A stretch of 8,985 nt of DNA from NCBI GenBank assembly GCA_002480935.1, contig DLDC01000068.1, forward strand, positions 1-8,985, read 5' to 3'. Below the pieces are notes generated by a model. The model had not been told where the DNA came from and searched no databases. It saw nothing but the letters and a program-made list of their open reading frames with translations. Position numbers and translations under genes: made by a program. Shown here one piece after another: positions 1-7,306 of this stretch (position 1 is the first letter of the stretch; every line of letters starts with the position of its first letter). This DNA comes from Prevotella sp. UBA7782. GTDB taxonomy: Bacteria; Bacteroidota; Bacteroidia; Bacteroidales; Bacteroidaceae.

Positions 1-40
1 TGTGGCAAATCCGAACAAGGATGTTGCCACACGCCTTTTT
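1..40 (+). terminator. terminator-like hairpin at the left edge
   Basis: Perfect 8-base arms TGTGGCAA (1-8) and TTGCCACA (24-31) enclose a 15-base loop, and a run of five T begins at 36 after a short GC spacer. This could end a plus-strand gene lying left of the window. The loop is large and the T run does not abut the stem, so it would be a weak terminator. The left arm may continue beyond the window. Confidence 0.35.
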
Positions 41-185
41 GTTTGCCAGATTTGTCAGGTACCGGCAAGCTATAAGAGGCAAGACGTGAAGCCTTTTCTG
101 TCAGACATATAACAGCAGCCGTCTGGTTGCCGTTGCACAACAGATAGTCATAACCCATCGGGCTTTTTATGTCAAAAGCTTGCAT
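1..185 (-). CDS. possible 5' part of an unrecognised gene, open at the window edge
   Basis: On the minus strand an open frame begins with ATG at 185 (an in-frame TAA lies just upstream) and stays open for 61 codons to the window edge. The product begins MQAFDIKSPMGYDY and includes CNGNQTAAVICLTEK; I do not recognise the family. Codons such as GAC, AAC, GGC and CAG match the neighbouring genes, which is mild support. Against it: no Bacteroidota-type promoter is visible at a sensible distance upstream, the frame starts only 38 bases from the divergent regulator gene, and a terminator-like hairpin of the opposite strand lies inside it. A plus-strand frame (2-112) is also open, so the region may be non-coding or the tail of another gene. 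Confidence 0.3.
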   Translation of the reverse strand, partial: MQAFDIKSPMGYDYLLCNGNQTAAVICLTEKASRLASYSLPVPDKSGKQKGVWQHPCSDLP

Positions 186-210
186 TTAGAACTGATTTTT
201 CGTAACTTTG
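180..210 (+). promoter_or_regulatory. Bacteroidota-type promoter of the TPR/AraC regulator gene
   Basis: The -7 element TAACTTTG (203-210) matches TAnnTTTG exactly. A TTG at 180-182 sits 20 bases before it, the usual place for the -33 element. The transcript should begin near 215, leaving a leader of only about 10 bases before the ATG at 224, with no room for a Shine-Dalgarno sequence. Confidence 0.7.
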
Positions 211-223
211 TAGCCAAGAATTT

Positions 224-1891
224 ATGAGCAGACTCATCTTTTTTTTGTTTGTCGCCTTGGCCGCCATCATCACGCAGCCCGTTAAAGCCCATCCCGCTTA
301 TGCAAAGTTAGACGTGAGGTTCTACAACACATGGGCTTCGCTGCCATCGGCCGAGCTGATGAGAAAAGCAAACTACTATCTGCACAACCAGAAGTGCCAG
401 GACAGCGCCCTGGTGTGCTACACGGTGGTGGCCAACCGCTACTACCGAGACGGTCTGAGTGCCGACGACAAGCGCATGAGCATAACGGCCATGAACAACG
501 CCGGCTATCTGTTCTATGCCTATTACAACGACTACGACAAGGCCTACACCACACTCAGGCAAGCCTTAGACATGGCCGTGAACGAGAAAGACGTGGCCAA
601 CCAGGTGCTTATCAACCTGAACCTGGCCAACATCAAGAGCATATATCTCGACGTACAGAGCAACAACCTGAGTCTGGCCAGGCAAACCCTAAGCCTCTAC
701 CGTAAAGCCTTTTACCAGGCCATAGAGATAAAAAAGTGGCCCTGGGTAGTGGGCATCTTAAGCAATATGCTCAACGAAAGCTTCATCAACAAGCCCACTT
801 TGGCCGGCACCCTGAAGCATGACATTGCCATATTCCGCCGCCTCAGCATCCCGTCGAGCACGCCCTTGTTGGGCTATGTGCGCAGCCTCATCAGCTGTTA
901 TGAGGCCCTGCAGAGACACGACTATGCCAAGGCATTGCAGGCAACCTACGACATGCAACGCCTTAACAACTCGCCCGACACGCCCGAACGCTTCCTGGTG
1001 GTGTCGCTAAGCCTGCGCAGCAACATATTGCACCGCATGGGGCGCGACGCCGAGGCCGCCTTGGTAGAGCAAGAAGCCATCAAAGTGTGCCAAAGCAAGC
1101 ACATCAACGACACACTGGTGCGCCTGTATGCAAGCCTCTATCAGTATTACCGCAACCACGGCAACGCATCGCGGGCCCAGCAATACCGCATAGCCTATCT
1201 GGAACTGAAGGAGGCCATCATGAGCGAAAACAAGCTGCAGAACGTCTCACGCCTTGATTTTCTCTACCAGCTGCGCGAGGTTAACAACGAGGTGGAGCGC
1301 CTTTCTGCACAACACCATTGGCAAAACATCGTCACGGGCATCATAGTAGGTTTCGCCATCATCGTGAACGTGCTGCTCGTGGTGCTCTTTGTGAACTACC
1401 GGAAAGTGAAAGCCATGAACCGCGTACTATATAATAATGTGCAAAACTCGCTCAGGCAAGAACGCGAAAAACAACATTCCAAGCAGCCTCAGACTGCCGA
1501 AAAATATAAGAACTCGCGGCTCACAGAGCTTGACAAGGACGAGCTGGCGCGCCGTATAGAGACGGTCATGGACAATACAGACGAGATTTGCAATGCCGAC
1601 TTCTCACTCTACCGTCTCGCCGAGCTCGTTGGCATAAGCTATAAAGATGCCTCGCAGGTCATCAACGAGCGTTATGGCAAGAACTTCAAGGCACTCCTTA
1701 ACGAATACCGTATACACGAGGCGTGCCGCCGGCTCACAGACGAGGCAGAATATGGACATCTCACCATAGAAGGCGTGGCCGCCAGCGTGGGCATCAAGAG
1801 CCGAAGTCACTTCAACACCTACTTCAAACAGGTGACGGGACTATCGCCCTCTGTCTATCAAAAGCTAAGCAAAGAAAGACCGGAAACCTGA
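224..1891 (+). CDS. membrane-anchored TPR sensor with cytoplasmic AraC-type DNA-binding domain
   Basis: This 555-residue protein is probably a one-component transmembrane transcription regulator that senses something in the periplasm and binds DNA in the cytoplasm. The N-terminus is a signal peptide or first anchor (residues 1-22, likely cleavage after VKA). Residues about 40-330 are helical with TPR-like pairs, for example around 93-119, 225-247 and 270-290. A hydrophobic span at 367-391 crosses the membrane, followed by a polar linker to about 440. Residues 440-548 form the AraC/XylS domain with two helix-turn-helix units: one around 460-497, the second around 513-547 with the family signature SHFNTYFKQVTGLSP. 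No kinase, receiver or small-molecule-binding cupin domain is present. ATG 224 is preferred because the signal peptide starts there. The target is not shown; the large secreted-protein gene 114 bases downstream is the obvious candidate. Confidence 0.88.
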   Translation: MSRLIFFLFVALAAIITQPVKAHPAYAKLDVRFYNTWASLPSAELMRKANYYLHNQKCQDSALVCYTVVANRYYRDGLSADDKRMSITAMNNAGYLFYAYYNDYDKAYTTLRQALDMAVNEKDVANQVLINLNLANIKSIYLDVQSNNLSLARQTLSLYRKAFYQAIEIKKWPWVVGILSNMLNESFINKPTLAGTLKHDIAIFRRLSIPSSTPLLGYVRSLISCYEALQRHDYAKALQATYDMQRLNNSPDTPERFLVVSLSLRSNILHRMGRDAEAALVEQEAIKVCQSKHINDTLVRLYASLYQYYRNHGNASRAQQYRIAYLELKEAIMSENKLQNVSRLDFLYQLREVNNEVERLSAQHHWQNIVTGIIVGFAIIVNVLLVVLFVNYRKVKAMNRVLYNNVQNSLRQEREKQHSKQPQTAEKYKNSRLTELDKDELARRIETVMDNTDEICNADFSLYRLAELVGISYKDASQVINERYGKNFKALLNEYRIHEACRRLTDEAEYGHLTIEGVAASVGIKSRSHFNTYFKQVTGLSPSVYQKLSKERPET

Positions 1892-1952
1892 CTTTTTAGT
1901 GCCATTTCATGTTCTGGCACACGCAAAATCACACTTTTAGCCATTTTTTTAC

Positions 1953-1972
1953 TTACTTTTCATTACTTTTGT
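1953..1972 (+). promoter_or_regulatory. promoter of the large secreted-protein gene with a 10-bp direct repeat
   Basis: TACTTTTG at 1964-1971 matches the Bacteroidota -7 element TAnnTTTG and would place the transcript start near 1976, giving a leader of about 30 bases before ATG 2006. No convincing -33 element is visible about 20 bases upstream. The octamer TTACTTTT occurs twice, at 1953-1960 and 1963-1970, and ACTTTT also occurs at 1933-1938. A weak -33 with phased repeats would suit an activator-dependent promoter, but that reading is inference. Confidence 0.55.
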
Positions 1973-2005
1973 GGTCGGATTATCTTATAATTAACACAAA
2001 AGCTT

Positions 2006-5000
2006 ATGATCATTAAGACCATTACCCAACATCATTTCTTGCTTGCTGCGCTGCTCACACTTGTGTGCGCAAGCGCCTATCCAAGGCAAGCAAGAAGTCT
2101 GGCACTACCACCAGGCAGAAGCGTTTTGCAAGCACCTGCAAGCGAACAGTCACTTAAAATTGTGAGCGTAACAAAGCTCAACGCCGAGGAAAGCGTAGAC
2201 TGCAACGCCAATAACGAATTTCCTATCGGCTACAAAGTGGTGGTGCAGAACAACGGCACATCAACCCTCACCGCAGGAGATGACAACTATTCGCTGAGCA
2301 TCATCAACAACTCTAACAACGATTCGGTCATCATCACGCAACCCATCACTCAGACACTGGAGGCTGGAGCAACGTCTGACACCATTCTGGTGAGCACATT
2401 GTCGAGCTACAAAAACATATCGTCAAGCTCAAGCTTCTATGTAAAGGAGAACATCACAGGCACTAAAGTATTCGGAAGTTGGATAACTCCCGTGCCCTAT
2501 GAGCCGCGTCCCTACTACTACTCCGAGAAAGGAAGCTATCTGAAAGACAGTGCCACGATAGACTTCGGCATGGCCGGAGCGCCTTTGTCTACCAGCATCA
2601 GCATCCGCAACTACGGTGCCCAGGCTTTTACCGTCAACCAAGTGAGCCTGCCCAACGGCTTTGCGCTCAGCGCCCAGGCCGACACCATAAGCTACCCCAT
2701 CAGCATCGGAGCGCACGAAACCTATGTCTACCCCATTTGCTTCACGGCATCTGCACCCGGATATCATGACGGAATGATGACCATCAGCACCTCGGCTGGC
2801 GACATGCACCTGCACCTGACAGGCACACTGACCGAAAACGGCTTGTATATAGTGAACTTTGAGGACGGACAGATACCCACAAACTTCATCCAAGAAGGCA
2901 CCAACTGGAGCGTGTCTACCTATCCCAACTATATGGGAGCCATACAAAACAGCTCGTGCGTTTATGAATACAGCACCCAAGACAACGCCAAGCTCATCAC
3001 CCCACTGCTGGATGTAGCCGGTGGCGAACAACTGTTGTTCCAGGCAGCTATGACAAACACAGCCAGCCATCTGAAGGTTTACTATTCTGACGACCGCCGC
3101 AACTGGACACTCGCCAAGAGCATCACGGCCGACGCAACAGACGAGGCCGACCGCTTCACCAACCAACAAACGGGCTCGTCATGGAGCAGTTACTACAACT
3201 TCAAGACCTTCAGCGTGAGCAACATTCCGGCAGGAAACCACTATATAGCCTTTGAGGCAGGCGGCGTTTATCTCGACAACATATACGGATACCGTCTTGA
3301 TTCTGTTTCGCACGACATAGCCATAACCGATAAGTTGATACCTGACTCGGGCATGGTTAACTATCCTTACAAGGCAAGCGTAACTTACAAGAACCTCAAT
3401 ATCAAGGCCGAGAACGCTTACAACGTAACCTTGCACTTCGGCGAACAGGCACAAGCAGCCAGCACAACAAGCATTGCGCCGGGTGCAGAAGCAACTTACA
3501 AATTCAGTGTCACGCCACATCAGGCCGGCACATATCCTGCATATATAACATTCGAAGCCGATGGCTACAGCCTATCTACCGACACAGTGAATGTAAAAGT
3601 GGCCGCAGAGCAGGCTTTCAACATCAAGCAGGTGGGCGAGACTGCCTTAGCATCAAGCGAAGCGCCTATCAATTTGTTCTATAAAAAGAACCTGAGCGAG
3701 CAGCTCTATACCGCCGCCGAGATAGGCCTTGCACCAGGTACAACCGTCAAAGGTCTGCAATTCAAAGGCTTTGAGAAAGAAAAAGACCTGACCGGTAAGC
3801 TCACAATATATGTTGCCAACACCAACGACACCGAGATAGGAGCAACACTTAGTGACACCACCGCGATGACACGGGTGTACGACAACGACAATTATGTGAT
3901 AACGAAAGGCGGCGACGGCTCAACATCTTATACTTCGTCAAACGTCACCGACCCTGTAAGCCTTATCGATGTAACATTCAATGAGCCATTCACCTACGCA
4001 GGCAACTCGCTGCGCGTCGTGGTGAAGTACGACTGTGACACCTATGCCAGCGGCGGTTGGCAGGCCACAAACACAGAGAGAGCCATCATAGCACGCTCTG
4101 ACAATTCGTGGGACACCAGCTTCTCTACCTGCAACTTGCCTGTTATATACCTTACCTACGACAAGCATGCCACTGTGTTCAGCGGTAAGGTGAGCGACAG
4201 CGAGGGCAATGCCCTGCCTGATGTCAACGTAACAGCAGCAGCCGGCGACGTGGCCTACACCACAACCACCGACGCACAGGGCGCTTACTCTCTCAACATT
4301 CTGCAAGACGCCAAGACCTACAGCATCAGTTACACCCTGAAAGGATATGCACCTTACAAGGAACAGCACAACTTTACCACCGGCAGTTATGCCAAGAACA
4401 TAACTCTGCAAAAGGCCAATGGCTTCTTCATAGACGAGTCTAACCTGCCCGGCAGCGGCAAGGTGAACAGCCCCTACACGGCTACCGTAAAGGCACTGAA
4501 CCCTGAAACAACAGACATACCGGCCTTCGGCTACACGGCTACGCTCTACTTCGACAAGCAGGCTGTGGCCAACGCAAATCCCGTTAAGGTAGCTTCGGGC
4601 GAAACGGCTGAATACACCTTCAGCTTCACACCACACCAAGCAGCCAGCCATAAGGCCTATGTAGTGTTTAAGTATGGCGACAAGATCAGCAGCACCGACA
4701 CCGTTGACGTGGTGATAGGAGAAGAATCGTTCGACAAGACCCTACAGATTGGCGACAGCACAGCCTACTCAAAGAAGGCTCCTGTAAACACTTATGACAA
4801 GAAGAGCGAGGCCATCATCGTTTATCCGGCCAGCCTGTTGGGCCTGCACAAGGGCACGATTATCAAGCGTCTGCAATATCGCGGCTATGTGTCTGGCTAC
4901 AACTCAGACTCTATCGACGTCAACCTGCGTGTGTATATGCAGAACGCTGACATCGAGAAATTCACCCAAGACAAAGTAACCTACGGACAGACAGGAGCCG

Positions 5001-7027
5001 ACACCACGAAGATGACGAAGGTGTATGACGGCATCTTGGTGCTGAAAAACCGCGGAAGCGAGGCCAACCCAGAGTCTATCATCGACATTGAGATACCCGA
5101 CGGCTTCAAGTATGAGGGCAAGAGCATCTTGCTTTACTTCTCTAACTCGGCCGACAGCTACCGCAGCAGCTACTACGTAACCGACGGAAGCAAGAACGGC
5201 TATGTGCTCACACGCAGCAACGACTATGAGTTGCCGGAAATCTTCACGCTGGCCGACGGCTACGGAATGCCCGTAACCCTCATGCAGACATCGGCTGCGG
5301 CAGAGGTTACCTTCAATGTAAAGGACAGCGAGGGCAACTATATAGACAACGCACATATAACTCTGAAGAGCGGTGATGTGGAGTATTACGGCCTGACAAA
5401 AGACCAAAGCCCATGCCGCGTCAAGGTAGGACGCACCGACCTTAGCTATAAAGCTACTGTCAAGGCTGAGGGCTATGAGGATGCAACCATACAGAACATC
5501 AGTTTTGCTGACAGCCTCAACCCCACTGTAAACGTAACTCTTACAGAGGAACCCGACACCATCATAACCAGTCAGCCTGCCGGAGAGGTGGTCTACTACG
5601 CCGAGAATGCGCACAACCTGTGGCAGAGCAACGGCAACATAGGCGAGGATAACCTTGACCATAAGATAAAGATGATGGTGCGCGGCAACGACGGCTACAT
5701 CTATATCAAGGACTTTATGGAACATCTGAAAGCCGGTAGCTGGATAAGAGGTAAGGTAGACGGCGACACCATCAGGTTTAAGTTGCCACAGCCCTACTAC
5801 GAGATGGGAGGACTCTATGACCATAGACTATATGGCATCAGAGCCTTTGACCAGAAGAAGATAGAGGTCAACGGAATGACTTACTACACTTACGTAACCG
5901 ACACCACCTTAACCGAGATGAAGTTTGTGGTGCGCGGAGACAGCATGGTGATGGCAAACAAGGACAAGTTCTTCGGACTTTCTAACGAAACCTACGGCAA
6001 GGCGTGGTCGCAATTCTCCATGAGCAATGTGGTTTATTACATCCATCACGATACGCCCGCATCTATGCCGGCTGACACGAAAGCCGAGAAATGGAGCTTT
6101 GAGTATGCGGCTACTGACACCACAACAATGGGATATACGGTAGACGCGGCCATCAAGGACGGAAGCATATACATCAAGGGCTTGAGCCGGCGCTTCCCTG
6201 ACGCTGTGATAAAGGGCAACCTGCAAGGCAACAAGGCCGTGTTCGACAGCAAGCAATATCTCACTGCCGACTCCACAGACATGTATTACGCTTACATGAT
6301 GGCATCACGCGACAGCTCTTACGAGGTACAAATGGGCCAAGGGGTGGCAACTGCCGTCACACAACAGTTCATGCCGAGCATAACATTCAACTATGATGCC
6401 ACGGCAAAGAGGCTCATCTCAGAAAACAACATCACCATCAACCATGGCATCGACTCGCTATTGGCATATAATGTGTATGAGAGAGTTAATCTGAACTACT
6501 TTGAAGGAGGCTGCAAGACACCGGCAAAACCCGAGTGGATAAGTTTCTTCAAATACTCAGACAGCGAGAGCAGCGCGGTATTCAACCTCTATCCGAAAGA
6601 CGTCGACGGCAACTTCATAGACCCTGACAGTCTCTATTACATCATATACAATGACGACCAGGCCATCACACTCAGAGCAAGCGATTATGAAGGCAAGCTG
6701 TCTGAAGACATCACCCTCATACCTTACTTCAGCAAGGCAGCTTACGTAGACAATAACTATCATGGCATTACAGTCTACGAAACCGGCATCAGCAGAATAG
6801 GCGTGCAGGCCGTGTACCGCTGGAATGGCGAGGAAGAGGCGTCAGACATTGTGTATTATGGTGAGACGACGGGCATAACAGCCAACCAGGCCGCCAAGAC
6901 AGTGAAGCGTGAAACCTATTACGACCTGTCTGGCCGAATGGTTAAGCTGCCGGGCCAAGGCATATTCATCAAGGTTACCGAATATGCCGACGGCACAAAG
7001 AGCACGAAGAAGATTGTGAGGAAGTAA
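2006..7027 (+). CDS. giant multidomain secreted surface protein with type IX-like C-terminal tail
   Basis: The 1673-residue product has a signal peptide (residues 1-24, AxA-type site CASA; no lipobox, since V precedes Cys21). Modules in order, by pattern: CARDB-like (about 47-165), ASH or choice-of-anchor D-like (172-273), cleaved-adhesin or choice-of-anchor J-like (281-432), then two tandem units (437-806 and 807-1183), each holding a CARDB-like domain, a beta domain with an LYTAAEIGL-type motif, and a carboxypeptidase-regulatory-like domain. Two related beta modules follow (about 1189-1347 and 1359-1500), then an Ig-like domain (1501-1622) with the segments DVDGNFIDPDSLYYIIYNDD and RIGVQAVYRWNGEE. 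The tail (1637-1673) has YYDLSGRMVKLPGQGIFIK and ends KKIVRK, as in type IX sorting domains. No catalytic domain was recognised; adhesion or ligand binding at the cell surface is inferred. The gene has its own promoter and terminator, so it appears monocistronic. Confidence 0.85.
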   Translation: MIIKTITQHHFLLAALLTLVCASAYPRQARSLALPPGRSVLQAPASEQSLKIVSVTKLNAEESVDCNANNEFPIGYKVVVQNNGTSTLTAGDDNYSLSIINNSNNDSVIITQPITQTLEAGATSDTILVSTLSSYKNISSSSSFYVKENITGTKVFGSWITPVPYEPRPYYYSEKGSYLKDSATIDFGMAGAPLSTSISIRNYGAQAFTVNQVSLPNGFALSAQADTISYPISIGAHETYVYPICFTASAPGYHDGMMTISTSAGDMHLHLTGTLTENGLYIVNFEDGQIPTNFIQEGTNWSVSTYPNYMGAIQNSSCVYEYSTQDNAKLITPLLDVAGGEQLLFQAAMTNTASHLKVYYSDDRRNWTLAKSITADATDEADRFTNQQTGSSWSSYYNFKTFSVSNIPAGNHYIAFEAGGVYLDNIYGYRLDSVSHDIAITDKLIPDSGMVNYPYKASVTYKNLNIKAENAYNVTLHFGEQAQAASTTSIAPGAEATYKFSVTPHQAGTYPAYITFEADGYSLSTDTVNVKVAAEQAFNIKQVGETALASSEAPINLFYKKNLSEQLYTAAEIGLAPGTTVKGLQFKGFEKEKDLTGKLTIYVANTNDTEIGATLSDTTAMTRVYDNDNYVITKGGDGSTSYTSSNVTDPVSLIDVTFNEPFTYAGNSLRVVVKYDCDTYASGGWQATNTERAIIARSDNSWDTSFSTCNLPVIYLTYDKHATVFSGKVSDSEGNALPDVNVTAAAGDVAYTTTTDAQGAYSLNILQDAKTYSISYTLKGYAPYKEQHNFTTGSYAKNITLQKANGFFIDESNLPGSGKVNSPYTATVKALNPETTDIPAFGYTATLYFDKQAVANANPVKVASGETAEYTFSFTPHQAASHKAYVVFKYGDKISSTDTVDVVIGEESFDKTLQIGDSTAYSKKAPVNTYDKKSEAIIVYPASLLGLHKGTIIKRLQYRGYVSGYNSDSIDVNLRVYMQNADIEKFTQDKVTYGQTGADTTKMTKVYDGILVLKNRGSEANPESIIDIEIPDGFKYEGKSILLYFSNSADSYRSSYYVTDGSKNGYVLTRSNDYELPEIFTLADGYGMPVTLMQTSAAAEVTFNVKDSEGNYIDNAHITLKSGDVEYYGLTKDQSPCRVKVGRTDLSYKATVKAEGYEDATIQNISFADSLNPTVNVTLTEEPDTIITSQPAGEVVYYAENAHNLWQSNGNIGEDNLDHKIKMMVRGNDGYIYIKDFMEHLKAGSWIRGKVDGDTIRFKLPQPYYEMGGLYDHRLYGIRAFDQKKIEVNGMTYYTYVTDTTLTEMKFVVRGDSMVMANKDKFFGLSNETYGKAWSQFSMSNVVYYIHHDTPASMPADTKAEKWSFEYAATDTTTMGYTVDAAIKDGSIYIKGLSRRFPDAVIKGNLQGNKAVFDSKQYLTADSTDMYYAYMMASRDSSYEVQMGQGVATAVTQQFMPSITFNYDATAKRLISENNITINHGIDSLLAYNVYERVNLNYFEGGCKTPAKPEWISFFKYSDSESSAVFNLYPKDVDGNFIDPDSLYYIIYNDDQAITLRASDYEGKLSEDITLIPYFSKAAYVDNNYHGITVYETGISRIGVQAVYRWNGEEEASDIVYYGETTGITANQAAKTVKRETYYDLSGRMVKLPGQGIFIKVTEYADGTKSTKKIVRK
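3314..5554 (+). repeat. tandem duplication of a ~370-residue three-domain unit inside the giant protein
   Basis: Unit 1 (3314-4423) and unit 2 (4424-5554) encode the same domain order. Matching segments: DSGMVNYPYKASV with GSGKVNSPYTATV, ATYKFSVTPHQAGTYPAYI with AEYTFSFTPHQAASHKAYV, LAPGTTVKGLQFKGF with LHKGTIIKRLQYRGY, FNEPFTYAGNSLRVVV with IPDGFKYEGKSILLYF, and FSGKVSDSEGNALPDVNV with FNVKDSEGNYIDNAHI. Similarity is clear in the protein but the DNA has diverged, so the duplication is old. Confidence 0.85.
5570..6505 (+). repeat. second internal duplication: two related beta-rich modules in the giant protein
   Basis: Residues about 1189-1347 and 1359-1500 share a pattern of alternating strands: GYIYIKDFMEHLKAGSWIRG with GSIYIKGLSRRFPDAVIKG, followed by VDGDTIRFKLPQPY with LQGNKAVFDSKQYL, and later TEMKFVVRGDSMVMANKD with PSITFNYDATAKRLISEN. 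The lengths and strand spacing suggest small lipocalin-like or beta-barrel modules; the fold is inferred, the resemblance is seen. Confidence 0.55.
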
Positions 7028-7052
7028 CTTCTCACCAATCCCATACCCTAAA

Positions 7053-7089
7053 GGGCGCAGGGGCCAACAGCCTTCTGCGCCCCTTTTTT
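7053..7089 (+). terminator. Rho-independent terminator after the giant-protein gene
   Basis: Arms GGGCGCAG (7053-7060) and CTGCGCCC (7075-7082) pair perfectly, GGC/GCC (7062-7064 with 7070-7072) extends the stem inward, and six T follow at 7084-7089. It lies 25 bases after the stop codon of the giant-protein gene and separates it from the arginine operon. Confidence 0.9.
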
Positions 7090-7168
7090 ATATCCTCCAC
7101 GCCAGTCCACGCACTGCATCAACAAGGGCTTTTCGTGACCATCGCGCAACAGCCTCATGATGAGCGAC

Positions 7169-7235
7169 TTGCAAAATAGGCCTTTTCACAAGGCGAAATA
7201 GCCGTTTTTGCAAGCCCAAAAGGCCTGTTTTGAAA
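7169..7235. repeat. palindromic intergenic element
   Basis: Two 18-base arms (7169-7186 and 7218-7235) pair at 16 of 18 positions around AAAATAGGCCTTTT and AAAAGGCCTGTTTT. A second, nested pairing joins TTGCAAAA (7169-7176) with TTTTGCAA (7206-7213), and the loop holds GGC-GAAATA-GCC (7192-7203). The layout resembles short palindromic intergenic repeats that I associate with Prevotella genomes; that this is a dispersed family cannot be shown from one copy. Confidence 0.6.
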
Positions 7236-7306
7236 CCCCAAAGCACGTATTTTGAAAATCAGGCTAAGTATGTATGCTCCACAACCCATGCGTTGTCAGT
7301 AAATCA

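Noticed and set aside
303..310. CAAAGTTA, a minus-strand TAACTTTG that could serve the divergent frame at the left edge
   Set aside because: It lies inside the regulator gene over 100 bases from the frame's start and has no TTG about 20 bases upstream on its strand; such six-base matches are expected by chance in 9 kb.
1899..1920. Inverted repeat GTGCCA/TGGCAC just after the regulator gene as a terminator
   Set aside because: The stem is only six pairs with a ten-base loop and no T run follows it, so termination cannot be claimed; read-through into the next gene is possible.
2066..2068. Cys21 of the giant protein as a lipoprotein attachment site
   Set aside because: The residue before Cys is Val, not the small residue a lipobox needs, and an AxA signal peptidase I site follows directly.
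2429..3169. Long minus-strand open frame (246 codons) opposite the giant gene
   Set aside because: It lies entirely within a gene with clear domain structure, and its product is rich in Val, Gly, Cys and His without recognisable domains, as expected of an antisense shadow.
4904..5824. Minus-strand open frame of 306 codons opposite the giant gene
   Set aside because: It is a shadow of the coding strand; the plus-strand product shows repeat units and conserved motifs across the same stretch.
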